The notes under the pieces were generated by a model, which saw only the letters and a program-made list of their open reading frames with translations, was not told the DNA's origin and did not search any database. Shown in pieces: positions 49,225-61,132 of a DNA stretch of 64,000 nt; the stretch's first letter is position 1; every line of letters starts with the position of its first letter. A program made the position numbers and the translations under genes. This DNA is from Sphaeroforma sirkka (Eukaryota > Opisthokonta > Ichthyosporea > Ichthyophonida). The stretch spans positions 1-64,000 of the forward strand of contig LUCW03001435.1 of NCBI GenBank assembly GCA_001586965.3. Reading direction: 5' to 3'.

Positions 49225-51540
49225 TCCGGTGTGGCACGAAGGATAGAATAGCCTGTGGCGATGTCTAAGACGTGAAGAATATAATTGTTCTTGCGTCTGG
49301 ACTCCAGTGGCATCGGGATGTAGTCCACTTGAATATGGTCCCACGGGTAGCGTGCATCGATGCTAATCATCGGGTGGAAACCTTTACGAAGTGTGTCCTG
49401 TCCCAAGCATGTGCCACATTGCCGCTTAACTTCTGTGGCTAACTCAAGTGCCCCTGGCCAAACGTGACCGTTCTGACGAAGTTGTTGGACTGTGTCCGCC
49501 GCCCCATGATGTCCTTGTTCGTGTTGCGCTTGCGTGAGTTGCGTGCGACGCTGTTTCTCCGCCGGACTCGCTTGTGCAAACGCCGGTTGACCCTCTGCAT
49601 CTGCCAGTGCCACTGAGATTTCTCGCGCTGTGTCTAAGCACATGACATATTTTGTATGCTTTGGTTCTGCAAAACCAAGTCGCTGTGAAAACAGCGGGTC
49701 CAGTTTGAATCCATTGGGAGGACCCACCCGTGCTACTACGGTATGACCCCATGGTGTCTTCCCACATGCGTAATGGTAGCGTACTTGAGGAACGTGTGTG
49801 GTGTCCGTGGTACCAGCACCGGTTCTGTCTGCAATAACTGCTTGAACAGGTCGAACCATGGTGCTCTTGGTACCCATGGTAGACATACTGTGGCCCGTGC
49901 GCCGTCGGCTCGTATCTTGCGTAACATCCTGTGTATCTGTTCCCCAAGGCGGGTTCATCCATCCATCGACTATCGACCAGTCGTGTGTGCAAACGCTCCT
50001 TCCCCATCATCCTTCGTCCAGAACCGAGGAAGCTGAGCGTTGGTTGGGTCCGCAAATACATCTATGTCATTCGGTCCAAAGTGTTGTTGCGCTTGTTCAA
50101 AGTAACTAGGGAATAACTGCCAGCCGTCTGGTATACATTATTTCGAGTTCGTCCTGCTCTGCTGTCCCCTCGTGTACTCTACTTAACATGTCCGGGAGCA
50201 CATTTGACTCTCCTGGTATATGCGATATGGTAAAGTTGAATGGCGCGATGATATGCATGCCATCTCTGAAGCATCGGATTAAGCTTGAGCTGTGTGTTCA
50301 TATATACAAGGGCCTTGTGGTCCGTGAAGACCGCAAACCGTTGCCCATCCAAGTATTCCCTGAAATGTGTCAGTCCATATACCAATGCCAGTAACTCCTT
50401 CATAGGTGTGGCGTAGTTCTGTTGCGCATGGTTCAGAGTCTTACTAAAGAACATTAAGTAATGTTTCTTACCGTTGACCCATTGGAATTAGCGCTCCCCT
50501 AAACCGTAATCGCTAGCGTCGGTTTCCAAGTTCAGAGGAATGCCGTCGACCGGAAAGTGTAACGCCACAGCATTCACCACTGCGTCCTTCATTGCCTGCC
50601 ACGCCTGTGCAATCTCCTCCCAACGATCACCTATCAACTCCTTTGGTTTGAGTTTGCAAAATTGTGCGCAAGGGTGCAACCGTGTTCGCGAAATTAGGCA
50701 GATGTTCGTGGAGGTAAGTTGCTAAACCCAACGCCGAGGCTATATCTTTGTATCGTAGTGGTGTGGGCCATCGATCAGCTTGGCCTGCTTTTCATGGTCA
50801 ATGTCAATGCCTTGTGCCGATACTTTCTTCCCTAGGATCATGACTTCGGAGATAGCGAAGTGGCACTTGGCAAATACAGCTTAAAACTGTGGTATGTTAA
50901 GCGTTGTATCACCTTCTGCACCGTCCTAACGTGTTCGTCATAACCGTCACTGGCGATAACTATGTCATCGATATAGTGGTGAACCGGTAAGCCATCAAGT
51001 ATTGTACTCAAGGTACGTTGGAACTGCTGCGTGAGTACATGAAGACCGAACGGTGCTGATGTGAACGAGTACTGATAACGTTCGTGTGTAAAACTAAATA
51101 AGTATTGTGAGTCTGGATGGATGGGCATGTGGTATGCAGCCGATATGTCCAGCGTCGTGTAGTACTTCTTACTCTTGAGGCGAGATATGAGTTCGTTGAC
51201 CTTGGGGATCAGGAACTGGTCACCAGGAATAACCGCGTTAACGGCACGCATGTCTCAAACACACGCGTACCTTCTTGACGTTTGCCTTCCGCATCGAATG
51301 TCGGTACCGCAAGGAGAGGAAGATTAACAGTCGTTGCAATTGTCGTTCGTTTCGTGATCACCAAATACTGCACGTCAACCACTTCTTCACTTGTTCATCC
51401 ACATAGGGAGCCATCGATCGGATACGAAGTTACGCGCACGATCGACCGCCGCATCTGCAACGCTTGTTCATGGGTTACTGGGATGGGTTACCTCACTCCC
51501 TTCCAGACGACAGCGCGCGTTGTCGGCAATTTTCGCATTG
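49225..51540 (-). pseudogene. pol 5' part of B4: RT, RNase H, Dam-like, integrase start (fossil)
   Basis: On the minus strand: RT with YIDDIVIAS (near 50965), RNase H with TDHKALVYMNTQ (near 50315), a Dam-like domain (about 49840-50130) with NPPW, an integrase HHCC region (HEQGHHG, CGTCLGQ) and the core start WDHIQVDYIPMP. The first about 24 bases overlap the sequence at 41302-41325 on the other side of A5. Many breaks. Confidence 0.75.
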
Positions 51541-52796
51541 GCTGCCCAAATCCTGTGCCAACCGTTCGCATACATAGACAATTCATGTGTCGTGTAACAA
51601 CCCTGTCGGCGTGAATACATGGGTTCTGAGGAATGGCTGTCTAGTTCTGTGAATACTAGGCAATTGGTGCACCACGATTGGATACTGTGAATGTATAGGC
51701 AATGAGCCTTCAACATTGTCTTGCCTACCCACTGTATCATCTATACCCGTGGGCAAGTTCATCATTGCTAATGCCACGTCGATAACTGGGACCACGTACA
51801 CACCGGGCACTTCCGTCGTTCCCAGTGGATCTTCGCATACATCCTCAGCTAGGGTATTTATTACCCTGGAACGCAGGGAATACATTGCAAGTAGGTGCAA
51901 CCAGTCCATGGGTGAGATTGGAACACATTCTATGTGCAATGCTTCCGTGTCTTGTGAGCCAGACATAGCTGGCAATTAGTTGCACTATAGATCATAGACT
52001 CGGTTGGGTCTGGGAATAGGCCAGCACTTGGTGCTTGTATTGCATCACTAAGGGTACTGTGGTAATTAGCTGGCAATAGTTCAATTATCTGCAGACCCAC
52101 AGTGTTCGTCATGCACCTCATCTCCTGGGCGATAACAAGTGTCATAGGTCTGCTTATGGTGAACATAGTAAGGGAGGTGCGACCTTGGAAAGGATTTCAC
52201 ACATACGCTGCGAAATTGCGTGAGACGGATGCCTATGTTAGTCCTGGAATACATCCAGGTAGGTGCGTTCGTGTGTAAACTGTGAATACATAGGCAATGA
52301 GGTATGCCTACCCTGGAATCTTGATCCGATTGCTCCAATTTGGCAGTGGACCTGACTTTACTGGTTCACATACAGCAGTTAGGTTCATTGATTTGAACTG
52401 GGAATACATTGGTCAACAGGAATAACACCTAATCTGGGATATAATACATAGGCACGAGCAACCAGATTATTGCACGTTAACTGGAACTGTGAATCGCACA
52501 TAGCAATTACGCGCACAATAATTGTCCTATGTACAGCTCAGTACAGTGGCAATCTACCGCACCCTGAATCGAATGCCTATAGTTACCGCAGCTGGAACTG
52601 AATACATAGCAATTACTCAGTGTATAACCCTGGAACTGGTTCCAAATTTATCAGGCAATTGGTGCGATACCCTGGAACTTCCAGAATACATAGGCAATTA
52701 GGTGCAGTGCATACCCTGGAACTACAATACATGAGGCAATTAGGTGCAATACCCTGGAACTGGGTATACATAGGCAATTAGGTATGATTGGGCCCT
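51540..52796. repeat. Tandem repeat of about 35 bp mixed with family B pol sequence
   Basis: Clean units are visible at about 52640-52790: ATACCCTGGAACTGG, then ATACATAGGCAATTAGGTGCA. Further left the same phrases alternate with fragments of antisense family B protease and linker (such as ATCTATACCCGT-GGCAAGTTCATCA and CACTTCCGTCGT). No gene is supported; open frames here read through the mixture. Confidence 0.65.
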
Positions 52797-52975
52797 TGTG
52801 GTAAAAGTCCCCTTAAACCACTATCAGTGTGAAGTTAGAATTAATTTACAATTAATTCACACGAGGTGAATTATTTGTAGACCACGTAGACAATCAAATA
52901 TAAGAATAAATACACCGCACTGAGCCTCAGGAGACTCAGTAGGTTTTAGTATCGTATTTTGATGTGTTTACTACA
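52797..52975 (+). repeat. Family A LTR (5' LTR of A6)
   Basis: 179 bp, TG...CA ends. Hairpin arms: GAATTAATT / AATTAATTC (52838-52858), ATTCAC / GTGAAT (52855-52871), ACTGAG / CTCAGT (52919-52940). ATATAAGAATAAA at 52898-52910 could serve as TATA-like and poly(A)-like signals. Confidence 0.9.
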
Positions 52976-53066
52976 TTTTTTTACGACTAGTTACTTTAGG
53001 TGTATTATTCGATTTTATCTCGAGGATAATAGTGGACGGAGAAGTTCATTTTATTGACGAATTACA

Positions 53067-53221
53067 GGAGTTGTCTCCCTCAGAACCGGGTAGCTGAAAG
53101 GAGCTTGTAAAGTACGACAGGAGCAAAGTCTTCCGAGCACAGGGGAGTTGATCTCCCTCAGAACCGGATAGCCGAAAGGAGCTTGCAAACTACGACAGGA
53201 GCAAAGTCTTCCGAGCACAGA
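53067..53221 (+). repeat. Tandem duplication, unit about 77 bp, in the family A leader
   Basis: Two units, each with CTCCCTCAGAACCGG, GAAAGGAGCTTG, TACGACAGGAGCAAAGTC and TTCCGAGCACAG. The same pair occurs at 63213-63367 (+), about 47625-47790 (-) and about 48815-48970 (-), so it is a fixed part of the family. Confidence 0.8.
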
Positions 53222-53421
53222 TAAGTGAAAAGAAATCCCCACCTTCCGTTTTGCTCGGTTTGATACGTTTGCGTGATTTTCATATATATATATATACATC
53301 ATGCAGATTTTATTATTATTATAAATCTAGAGAAAATTGGAGTGATTAGTAATATATGCAGAAATTAACAGGTGCCCATTTTATTTAGCTGATGAGCATT
53401 TTATTTCTTCTTCTTTTTTTC

Positions 53422-53424
<3 letters not shown>

Positions 53425-53478
<54 letters not shown>

Positions 53479-53511
53479 TCCGACCATCCGGTCGAATGCT
53501 ACTAATTTTTA

Positions 53512-53559
<48 letters not shown>

Positions 53560-53581
53560 TTTGCTCGGTTTGATACACTTG

Positions 53582-53613
<32 letters not shown>
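53425..53613. repeat. Three long (TA)n tracts in the A6 leader
   Basis: Nearly pure TA runs of about 25-50 bases separated by conserved spacers (CCGACCATCCGGTCGAATGC and TTTTGCTCGGTTTGATACAC). Lengths vary strongly between copies, as expected for microsatellites. The IYIYIY open frames over them are meaningless. Confidence 0.85.
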
Positions 53614-53621
<8 letters not shown>

Positions 53622-54385
53622 TTTATGCATATATTTTTAAAATTATTTTAAATCTAGAGCAAATTGGAGTGATTAGTAATATATGCAATTTTTTAGCATT
53701 TTTTTTATTTCTAAATTTTTATAGATTAATTAGTCATCCGACCATTTCCCAACAACCATTCATTCTTCTTTTGATTTTTTAATCCATCTTCGGTCCGAAA
53801 ATCCAGATACTTCAATTCCAATGCGACTTTTCAGGCCGTCGTTGACAATCAAGGCCTCCCTCTGACTAATTAGCAGTCATAGGACGTTTGAACAATGTTT
53901 TGACTGGCCTAGTCAATCCACACAACACGAACATGATGCAGTATCGCAGTTAGGGTATAGAAGAACGTAATTTGGCGTAGAGAAGGTCGATATGGCAGAT
54001 TTTCATAGGTGTGGGCGAGTACAGCGACGACAAAGGGCAGATAGAGGTGATCAAGAAAAGCAGGTAGCAATGTAGAATCGACAGTGTCAGGCGACGTAGA
54101 ATGGAAACGTGTGAATTAAGCGCGCGTGAGACAGGTAGCAATGCAGAAGAGGAGCTAGGCACAGTTTGGGAGAAACTGAGACAGAAAAAATGCGATTTCA
54201 ACTCGTATTTTCAACAAATATCAACTACGGGAGCAAGTTTTGGTAATCAATTGGCTAGACGAAAAGACTGGCATGGTTAGAAGATCGATTTTTCGAAAAT
54301 ATCTCGGAGTCGAATGTTCGCCATCGTTGCATGCGCGAACTTCGATGGTCACGAAAGCATAGGAAAAAAAAAATATATCACGGGG

Positions 54386-54396
54386 GGTATCGAACC
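54386..54396 (-). promoter_or_regulatory. Pol III box B-like motif, antisense in the A6 leader
   Basis: The minus strand reads GGTTCGATACC, an exact match to GGTTCGANNCC. The surrounding sequence resembles the 3' half of a tRNA; the 5' half is not recognisable. Whether it is transcribed is unknown. Confidence 0.45.
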
Positions 54397-54456
54397 CACG
54401 ACCAACACACAACTAGAAGACATATTTACCGATGTTACAAGACAGAATACATTTTC

Positions 54457-54488
<32 letters not shown>

Positions 54489-55267
54489 TTAAATTTCCAT
54501 TCTAGAGAGAAAGGAAGTCAACGTAAGTGAATCAGCCGTAGGACCAACATAGCCTGGTACGGTTGTATGATTGTTGGTGAAAACTAAGGAGAACGTTATC
54601 ACCGACGTATAAGGCGAATCGTCAAGATGCAGCGGACTCTTGCAAAGTACAGAAGAAATAGTACATGCAAAAGTAGACAGCACTTATCAGGCATCGTGCA
54701 AGTACACTCAAGTTGGTTTGAATAAGGAATTTGTTTTTTGGTTTTCCAACTTCATAACCGATGTAACTACCTTGGGCTTCAAGGTTATTCTTGGGAACCT
54801 TGACCTGAACTTCCTGGCTGCAGGCCTCGGATTTGATTGATGTTGGAGTACAGTGGTCCGAAGGTTGGATTAAAGGAGCATTCAGAACGCTAGAACACGA
54901 CAGGCGGTTGATCATTGAACACGCTTCGAGTCTATCAGCAACTCTTAATTACTCCTATAGACAGAGCAAAGGAGAGCAAAACGAGTACTCATTAACAAAA
55001 CCAACCCAAACAAAATGATTAGCAATCATCAAGGAGCAAGGTGTATTCGAGCGCAACGAGTTTTCGGGGACCCGCAAGCAGACCTTGTAGACATCAACAT
55101 GATTCAATGATAATTAGCTATTTTGGTATCACGAGAGGAGAACGGCGGAAGAAAGTGTGTAACACAAATGGCTGAAGTCAACTATTATATAATAGCCGAC
55201 ACTCCTTCAATCTGGACCAACTATTCATCAACAACACAAAGCCATACATCGAAGTCTTAACATCAAG

Positions 55268-57341
55268 ATGCCTATGCGTCCAACACCCCGTAGCCCTCGA
55301 CGCACTCGTCGCGACGGCAAAGCAACCCAGAGATCTTTGTCAGATTTCGAGCAGACCCACCAAGGAGGCACAGCTTCTTCGCGCCAGACAGTAGCATCGC
55401 GTCGAAGAGATGAACAACCGCGACATGAACAGACAGACCAAGACGTGGGCCAGGCAGCAAGCAGGCGACATCAGTTGGGGCACGGGTCTCGCTTATCGGC
55501 AAGAGGGAGAGCAGATCCAGAAGACAGTGAGGTGCAATTTGTGATTAGGCATACTAGTCGTTCAAAGTCTGCTGAACCAGCAGCTGAGCGACACAGGGTA
55601 GCCAATGTCCGAGGTACTTCGGGCATTCATTCAGCGGGTGATAGACCGTATTCATGGCAGCCTTTTCACCGAGCACCTGAACGAGATTTCACTCGAAAGC
55701 GAACTCGATCGGGGAGTTTTACCAGTGCAAGTCAGGATTCCCTCGCAGGCAACGGGGATGAGCGACAAGTCCAACGGCATAGAAATATGTCAGGGTGGGC
55801 CACGGGCACTCGTCAGCAAAACTCTGACGAAATCAGGGGCCGACAGCTAGAGCAATATTTGAGCGACCCACATGGGGATTATCGTAGGGAAGCCGAACGA
55901 AAACAACTACGTAGACGATGGGAACTCAGCCGACAGCACCGAGACTTCGCGCGATCGATACAGGATATGCGCAAGGCTAGTTACGTTGACGACGGTAAGC
56001 GCAAGTATAGTGACGTCGACGACGGTAAGCGCAAGTCTAGTGATGTCGACGACGGTAATGTTCATGGCAGCAGAAAACGACCGCACAAAGACGACAGGCG
56101 AGAGAGCCGATCATGACACCAGCGCAGTGGAACGAGCATCGCCGAGCCATGTGTCAACGCCTCGAAGGGAAGATATCCTTCTTTGTGGATGAACTTTGTC
56201 GAGCACAGGGAAACTACGATGTCCCAAGATGTACATTACTAACGTCCACGATCGATACGTTGAAAGGAGCGTTGAATACTCAATTGGAAGCTATCAGGAA
56301 GAACAGAGCTCCGGAGCCACGGACATGGCCCGATTGGCCTTTAGACCGTTATCAATTAAGCAGCACAGCCGATAGAGACACACGAGGGGCGCTAGAAGAG
56401 GCACTGAAGAACGCCCATGTCTCAGGACTAGATGAGTCGTGGATGGTACGTTGGTTCTATAAGGTACTCATACATTTTAAGGCAGCAAAGGCCACAATTG
56501 ACTATCTCCGTGACAACCATAATGAGCTGAGGGTATATCCGGCGGAACAGGTCATAGACCAAATCTGTCAACATGAGAGCAAGGCCACCGTAGACCCTAC
56601 CTTTAAGAAGTTGGCGAAGGGTAATCCCCGCACCAAGGGTGTAGAGTCAGCCAGGGAACATTTGAACAAGATTGTGGAAGTTCACAAGAGAGCCTGGGAG
56701 CGAGCAGATAAGGGCAAGGACTTTCCTAAGCGGTTGCTTAATCACTGCCTCATACAGGCCCTCGAGGACCTGACAGGTAATATGACGTATGAACGCACGC
56801 TACAACACCACATAGGTTGGGACCACCTGGAGACTGAAGACCTTCTCCGCATTTTAAATCCAGACATACAAGAAACCGATGCCATCCTCAGACAACGGGT
56901 ACGGACACAGATGAATGTGGGGATAGGCGTAGACAGTTTCCAGCCCAACAACGAGATCGTAATTTGAATACGAATACAGGAGGAGGCAGCACACAACGCA
57001 CAAGCACGTCTACGACCACCACGTGTTACGCGTGCAGAGCGGGTGCCCCACCCAGTTTCAGGCATATATCATCCTGCAAGCACTACCAGTCGAACAAAAG
57101 GGTTGGATTCACATCCAGCTCGGGCCGAGGATTTAAGCAAGGCGTATCCTTCGATAAGAGTTTGCCCGCGGTCAACACCATTACGGCTCTAACAGACTCG
57201 GACGACCAGCAAACGGAGCAGGAGGAGACCACGCCTACAGACACACACATTGCTTCCATACTGGCACACCCAGACGAAATCGAACAGGGTGAGTTAGAAG
57301 AGGATGCAACGTGGGAAACCATAGGCAGCGATCAGGAATAG
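55268..57341 (+). pseudogene. gag region of A6 (fossil)
   Basis: The start ATG (MPMRP) lies in CATCAAGATGC and is shared by A1 and A2. The N-terminal part is Arg/Ser/Gln-rich and probably disordered. VDDGKRK repeats of 30-nt period lie at about 55985-56060. The capsid-like block is RTWPDWPLDRYQL ... LDESWMVRWFYKVLIHFKA. The zinc knuckle (57023-57079) has spacing C-x2-C-x9-H-x3-C. It ends at TAG 57339-57341. About two breaks. Confidence 0.85.
57023..57079 (+). other. Non-canonical zinc knuckle in gag
   Basis: CYACRAGAPPSFRHISSCKH: C-x2-C-x9-H-x3-C, with a longer central loop than the usual retroviral C-x2-C-x4-H-x4-C. Family B has the same spacing (30996-31056). Likely nucleic-acid binding; inferred from position and residues only. 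Confidence 0.6.
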
Positions 57342-60300
57342 GACGTAAGGGTGTCGGATGTAGATGCAACTTTAGTTTTCCCGTCTAGCACACCTGTGAT
57401 ACTATCGATCAAAGATCCATTACTTTCAATGGACAATCGAGTATTCATATCCATCCTGATTAACGGTAAGACATGCAGGGCGTTAGTAGATTCTGGGGCA
57501 AACAGAAGTTGCATTGATTCGACATCCGCACACGATTGGGGATTGCAAATTAAGTCGGCTCCGGAGGGATCCTATATATACCTAGCTGATCGTAGTCTTC
57601 GTACACGGCGAATAGGCTCAACCGTACAAACTCCAGTACGATATGGTCTAGAGCTCACAGAACAGTCTTTCGAGCTAATGAATCTACCACCGGCTATCGA
57701 CGCGATCGTAGGCCAGGATCTTATGCCTGGCTTAGGGCTATACGTGGGAGGCCTTCAATCGCCATTCTCACCCATAGATCCAACGGAGCTAGACAAACTA
57801 TTGGAACCAATACCGCTGAGACGACCACCAGATTTGACCGAGGAAACCGGTGTTCGCCTGGAACTAGACAAGGAACTGAGGGACAATGACGGTATTCGAG
57901 AAAAGGACAGGTGCAGACTGGAAGGAGGCGAAGTTAGATTGCCAGTGACACCAGATCAAGCTGCAAGGATGCGGAAGGCAGTAAGGAACTTTGTAGCAGA
58001 CAAATGGATACCATGGGTAGATAGACAGGTGCAGAAGTGGATTCAAGATTTGGTCATAGTTCAAAGGGATACAGCCACTTCCGTCAACTTACCCTTGCTC
58101 GCCGTGCCAGAGTATACTCAATCTGGAGAACTAAAGAAAGTGCGAGTGTGTTTGGACCTCAGAGCGGTGAATGCATTAATACCGGCGGATCAGTTCATTA
58201 TTCCCCGTATCAACGACATCATTGGTAACATCAAAGGGAAGAGATATTACACGACATTGGATCTAACCGCAGCGTACCATCGACTCCCAATTCACCCTGA
58301 TTCTCAGTATCTATCTATTCAGTTTCACACATGGCAAAAGCCAGTATTCCTTTACATCAGCGCCATTTGGACTACACACACTGACGCAGCAGTTTCAGCG
58401 TACACTGAGTGTGATATTGCAAGGACTTCCGGCACACCACTACCTGGACGACATCGTAATAGCAACAGATGACTACGAGGAACACGTACGAGTAGTGAAA
58501 GAGGTCATTCGGCGGCTGACGTACCACAGTTTCAAGCTAAACCCTTCAAAATGTCATTTTGCAGTCAAAGAAGTCATGATCCTAGGGAAGCGAGTATCGA
58601 AGGCCGGAATTGATATTTGCCATGAAAAGCAGGCCAAGCTCATTGACTGGCCAACCCCGAAGAAGTACAAAGACATTGCATCGGCCTTGGGATTAGCCAA
58701 CTTTCTTCACGAGCACCTACCAAACTTTGCAGAGGTAGTTGCCCCACTCCGGGAATTTGTAAGACTGAAGCCTAAGGAAATCATTGGAGACAGGTGGGAA
58801 CAGAGACACCAGCAAGCTTGGGATGCCATGAAGCAAGCCATAGTTGAGGCAGTAGTGTTGAAATTTCCCGTCGACGAAGTACCTTTACAACTCGAAACGG
58901 ATGCAAGCGACTACGGTATTGGAGGTGCATTGTTCCAGACCATAGAAGGGAAGAAGCAATACCTAATGTTCTTCAGCAAGACCCTCAACGCAGCACAGCG
59001 CAATTACGCAACACCCATGAAGGAATTATTGGCCTTGGTATATGGTCTCACACACTTCCGGGATCATCTCGAAGGTCAACGCTTTTCAGTGTTGACTGAT
59101 CACAAGGCTTTGGTGTATATGAACACACAGCTAAAGCTGAATCCGATGCTACAACGATGGCATCACATCATAGCGCCTTTCAATTTTACTATCTCGCACA
59201 TCCGGGTATAAAGAACGTGTTACCAGACGCGTGGTCTAGGCTTCATGAGGGAACTGTTGAGACTGAGGACCCGGAGGTACTATATGCAGAATGTTGGCAA
59301 CTTTTTCCAGACTACTTTGAGCAAGCGCAACGGATTATGGGTGAGAATAATGTCGATGTCTTTGCTTCGCATCAGGACCATCATTTGCCACGCTACTACA
59401 CCGACGATGACAGGGGTGGAGCGTTTGCACATTGTTGGAAGGATATAGACGGATGGATGAACCCACCATGGAGATTAATCCATAGAATGTTGCGCAAGAT
59501 ACGATCAGAGAGGGCCACAGCTACGGTGTGTCTACCGTGGGCGCCCCACGAGCCTTGGTTCCAGTTATTCAAGTCGCTTCTACAAAGAGACCCAGTATTA
59601 GTTCCAAGGACAGCCCACTCCTTCCTCAAATACGGAAAGTATGCGAGTGGCAAGGCACCATGGGGTCACACAGTCATTGCCAGAGTAGGCCCACGCAATG
59701 GTTACAGCCTTCCAGCGACGTTTTCAGCACGATTGGGATATGCAGAACCGTCCTCAGTATCGAAAGTCACCCCATTAGATACGTCTCGGCTAGTATCGAT
59801 CGCTATCTCGGAAGTAGCCATGACGGATTCTCCAGATGAGGAAGAGATAAGCCGTCGCACACAGCTCACCTTGTGTCAGCATGAGATTGGGCATCATAGA
59901 GCAGAAGATACAGTTGCTCAACTACAGCAGAACGGACATTTGTGGCCTAACGCTCTGGAACTTGCACAAACAGTTAGGAGAAACTGTCGCACATGTCTAG
60001 GACAGAGGGTGTTACGAAAAGGATTTCACCCGATGATTAATATAACGGCAAAGTATCCGTGGGATCATATTCAAGTCGACATGATTCCAATGCCACTAGT
60101 TTCAGCAGCAGGAAATCGATATATATTGCACGTCTTGGATATAGCAACGGGGTACTCGATATTGAGAGCAACGGCCACAAAGTCAGCAGAAGTGGTGACA
60201 TCTAAACTTATGGAGGTGTTTGGGGAACATGGTTTTCCCAGGAAAATTCAATCAGACGAGGGAGGCGAGTTTTCGAACAAGATTGTTAAATTAATAACTC

Positions 60301-61132
60301 AAGAAGTTGGAGTGATGCATGCAAAGTCGCCACCATATCGTCCTCAGGTTCTGGGAGCAGCGGAGAGAAGACACAGAGACATCCACGAAGGAGTTCGCAA
60401 GCTATGTGAATCTTTGCCTACGGCATGGGATGTCCGACTACCACTTATTATGCTGTGCCAGAACCTCCGAATATCTCGGCGACACAAGACAGCACCATTC
60501 AGTGCTTACTTCGGTCGCCGTCATGTTCCGTTTGCTGACTTCACGGATGACCTTCCGGGAATCAGCCGGTCACCAATGAGGCTTGGGCACACCGGCTGGA
60601 TCGTTTGCACGACACTATCTTGCCGACGCTTTACAAGGTCACGCAGAAATACGCAGACACACTATCCAGGCAGTTTGACCGCCTCCATGCTTACGATTTT
60701 ATCGCCTTTCAACCAGGGGGGATGTGGTAATGGTACGGTCCGAAGGTCGCACAACCAAAGCAATGCGACCAATGTTTGGACCATACGTTGTCAAAGCCAG
60801 ACAGGGACAAGGATATGAACTGACACACAAGGATGGTTCACTTCCAGATACTTTCAAAGGTAAACCAGTTAGAGTGGAACTTTTGCGACTAGTCCATAGA
60901 GCCACCGAAAAGCCTTTTTAGAAGATCATATGTGGCAGGATAGTTCTCGTTCCGTTACATCATTCGACATAGACAGAATGATTCCACAGGGAATACAGAA
61001 TACTTGGTTCGCTGGCGGGATGGTGATCCAACTTGGGAGTCAGCCGAAGCTTTTGACGATCCGAATGACATCGCGGCATACCACAAAGCCGAGCAAACTC
61101 GGCAGAAGAAGAAAGCGGCACAACAACAATAA
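57342..61132 (+). pseudogene. pol region of A6 (fossil)
   Basis: In frame with gag after the TAG. Protease DSG at 57489-57497; RT YLDD at 58441-58452; RNase H DASDYG near 58900 and TDHKALVYM near 59095; Dam-like domain 59275-59590; integrase HHCC near 59880-60005; catalytic D at 60078-60080, D at 60255-60257 and E at 60363-60365 (D-x58-D-x35-E); GPY/F near 60775; chromodomain 60945-61095; end at TAA 61130-61132. About three breaks. Confidence 0.85.
59275..59590 (+). other. Dam-like 'NPPW' domain in A6 pol
   Basis: Same domain as in A3: DVFASHQDHHLPRYY, GWMNPPW (near 59455-59475), CLPWAPHEPWF. The residues are unchanged relative to A2, A3 and A4. Confidence 0.55.

Larger units (their letters stand above)
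39313..51540 (-). mobile_element. Ty3/gypsy family B copy B4, split by family A insertions (fossil)
   Basis: Two halves are separated by A5/A4 (41326-49224). The 3' half has the 3' LTR (39313-39558), a 3' UTR with tandem repeats (39559-40360), and the chromodomain, GPY/F and integrase part (40361-41325). The 5' half (49225-51540) has integrase, Dam-like, RNase H, RT and linker. Beyond 51540 it dissolves into mixed sequence. About ten breaks. Confidence 0.75.
52976..55267 (+). other. Leader of A6, 2.3 kb
   Basis: Starts TTTTTTACGACTAG with no TGG-type primer binding site. It contains two tandem units of about 77 bp (53067-53221), (TA)n tracts (about 53425-53475, 53522-53556, 53587-53613, 54459-54486), a repeated TTGCTCGGTTTGATAC / AAATTGGAGTGATTAGTAAT module, and an antisense box B (54386-54396). 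No conserved sense gene. Confidence 0.8.

Noticed and set aside
52600-52796. Telomere-like repeat (TTAGGT words)
   Set aside because: The period is about 35 bp with a complex unit; TTAGG occurs once per unit and is not tandem.
53381-53620. Open frames rich in IYIYIY here and at 47188-47424, 48369-48612 and 63637-63819
   Set aside because: They are translations of (TA)n microsatellites and carry no protein signal.
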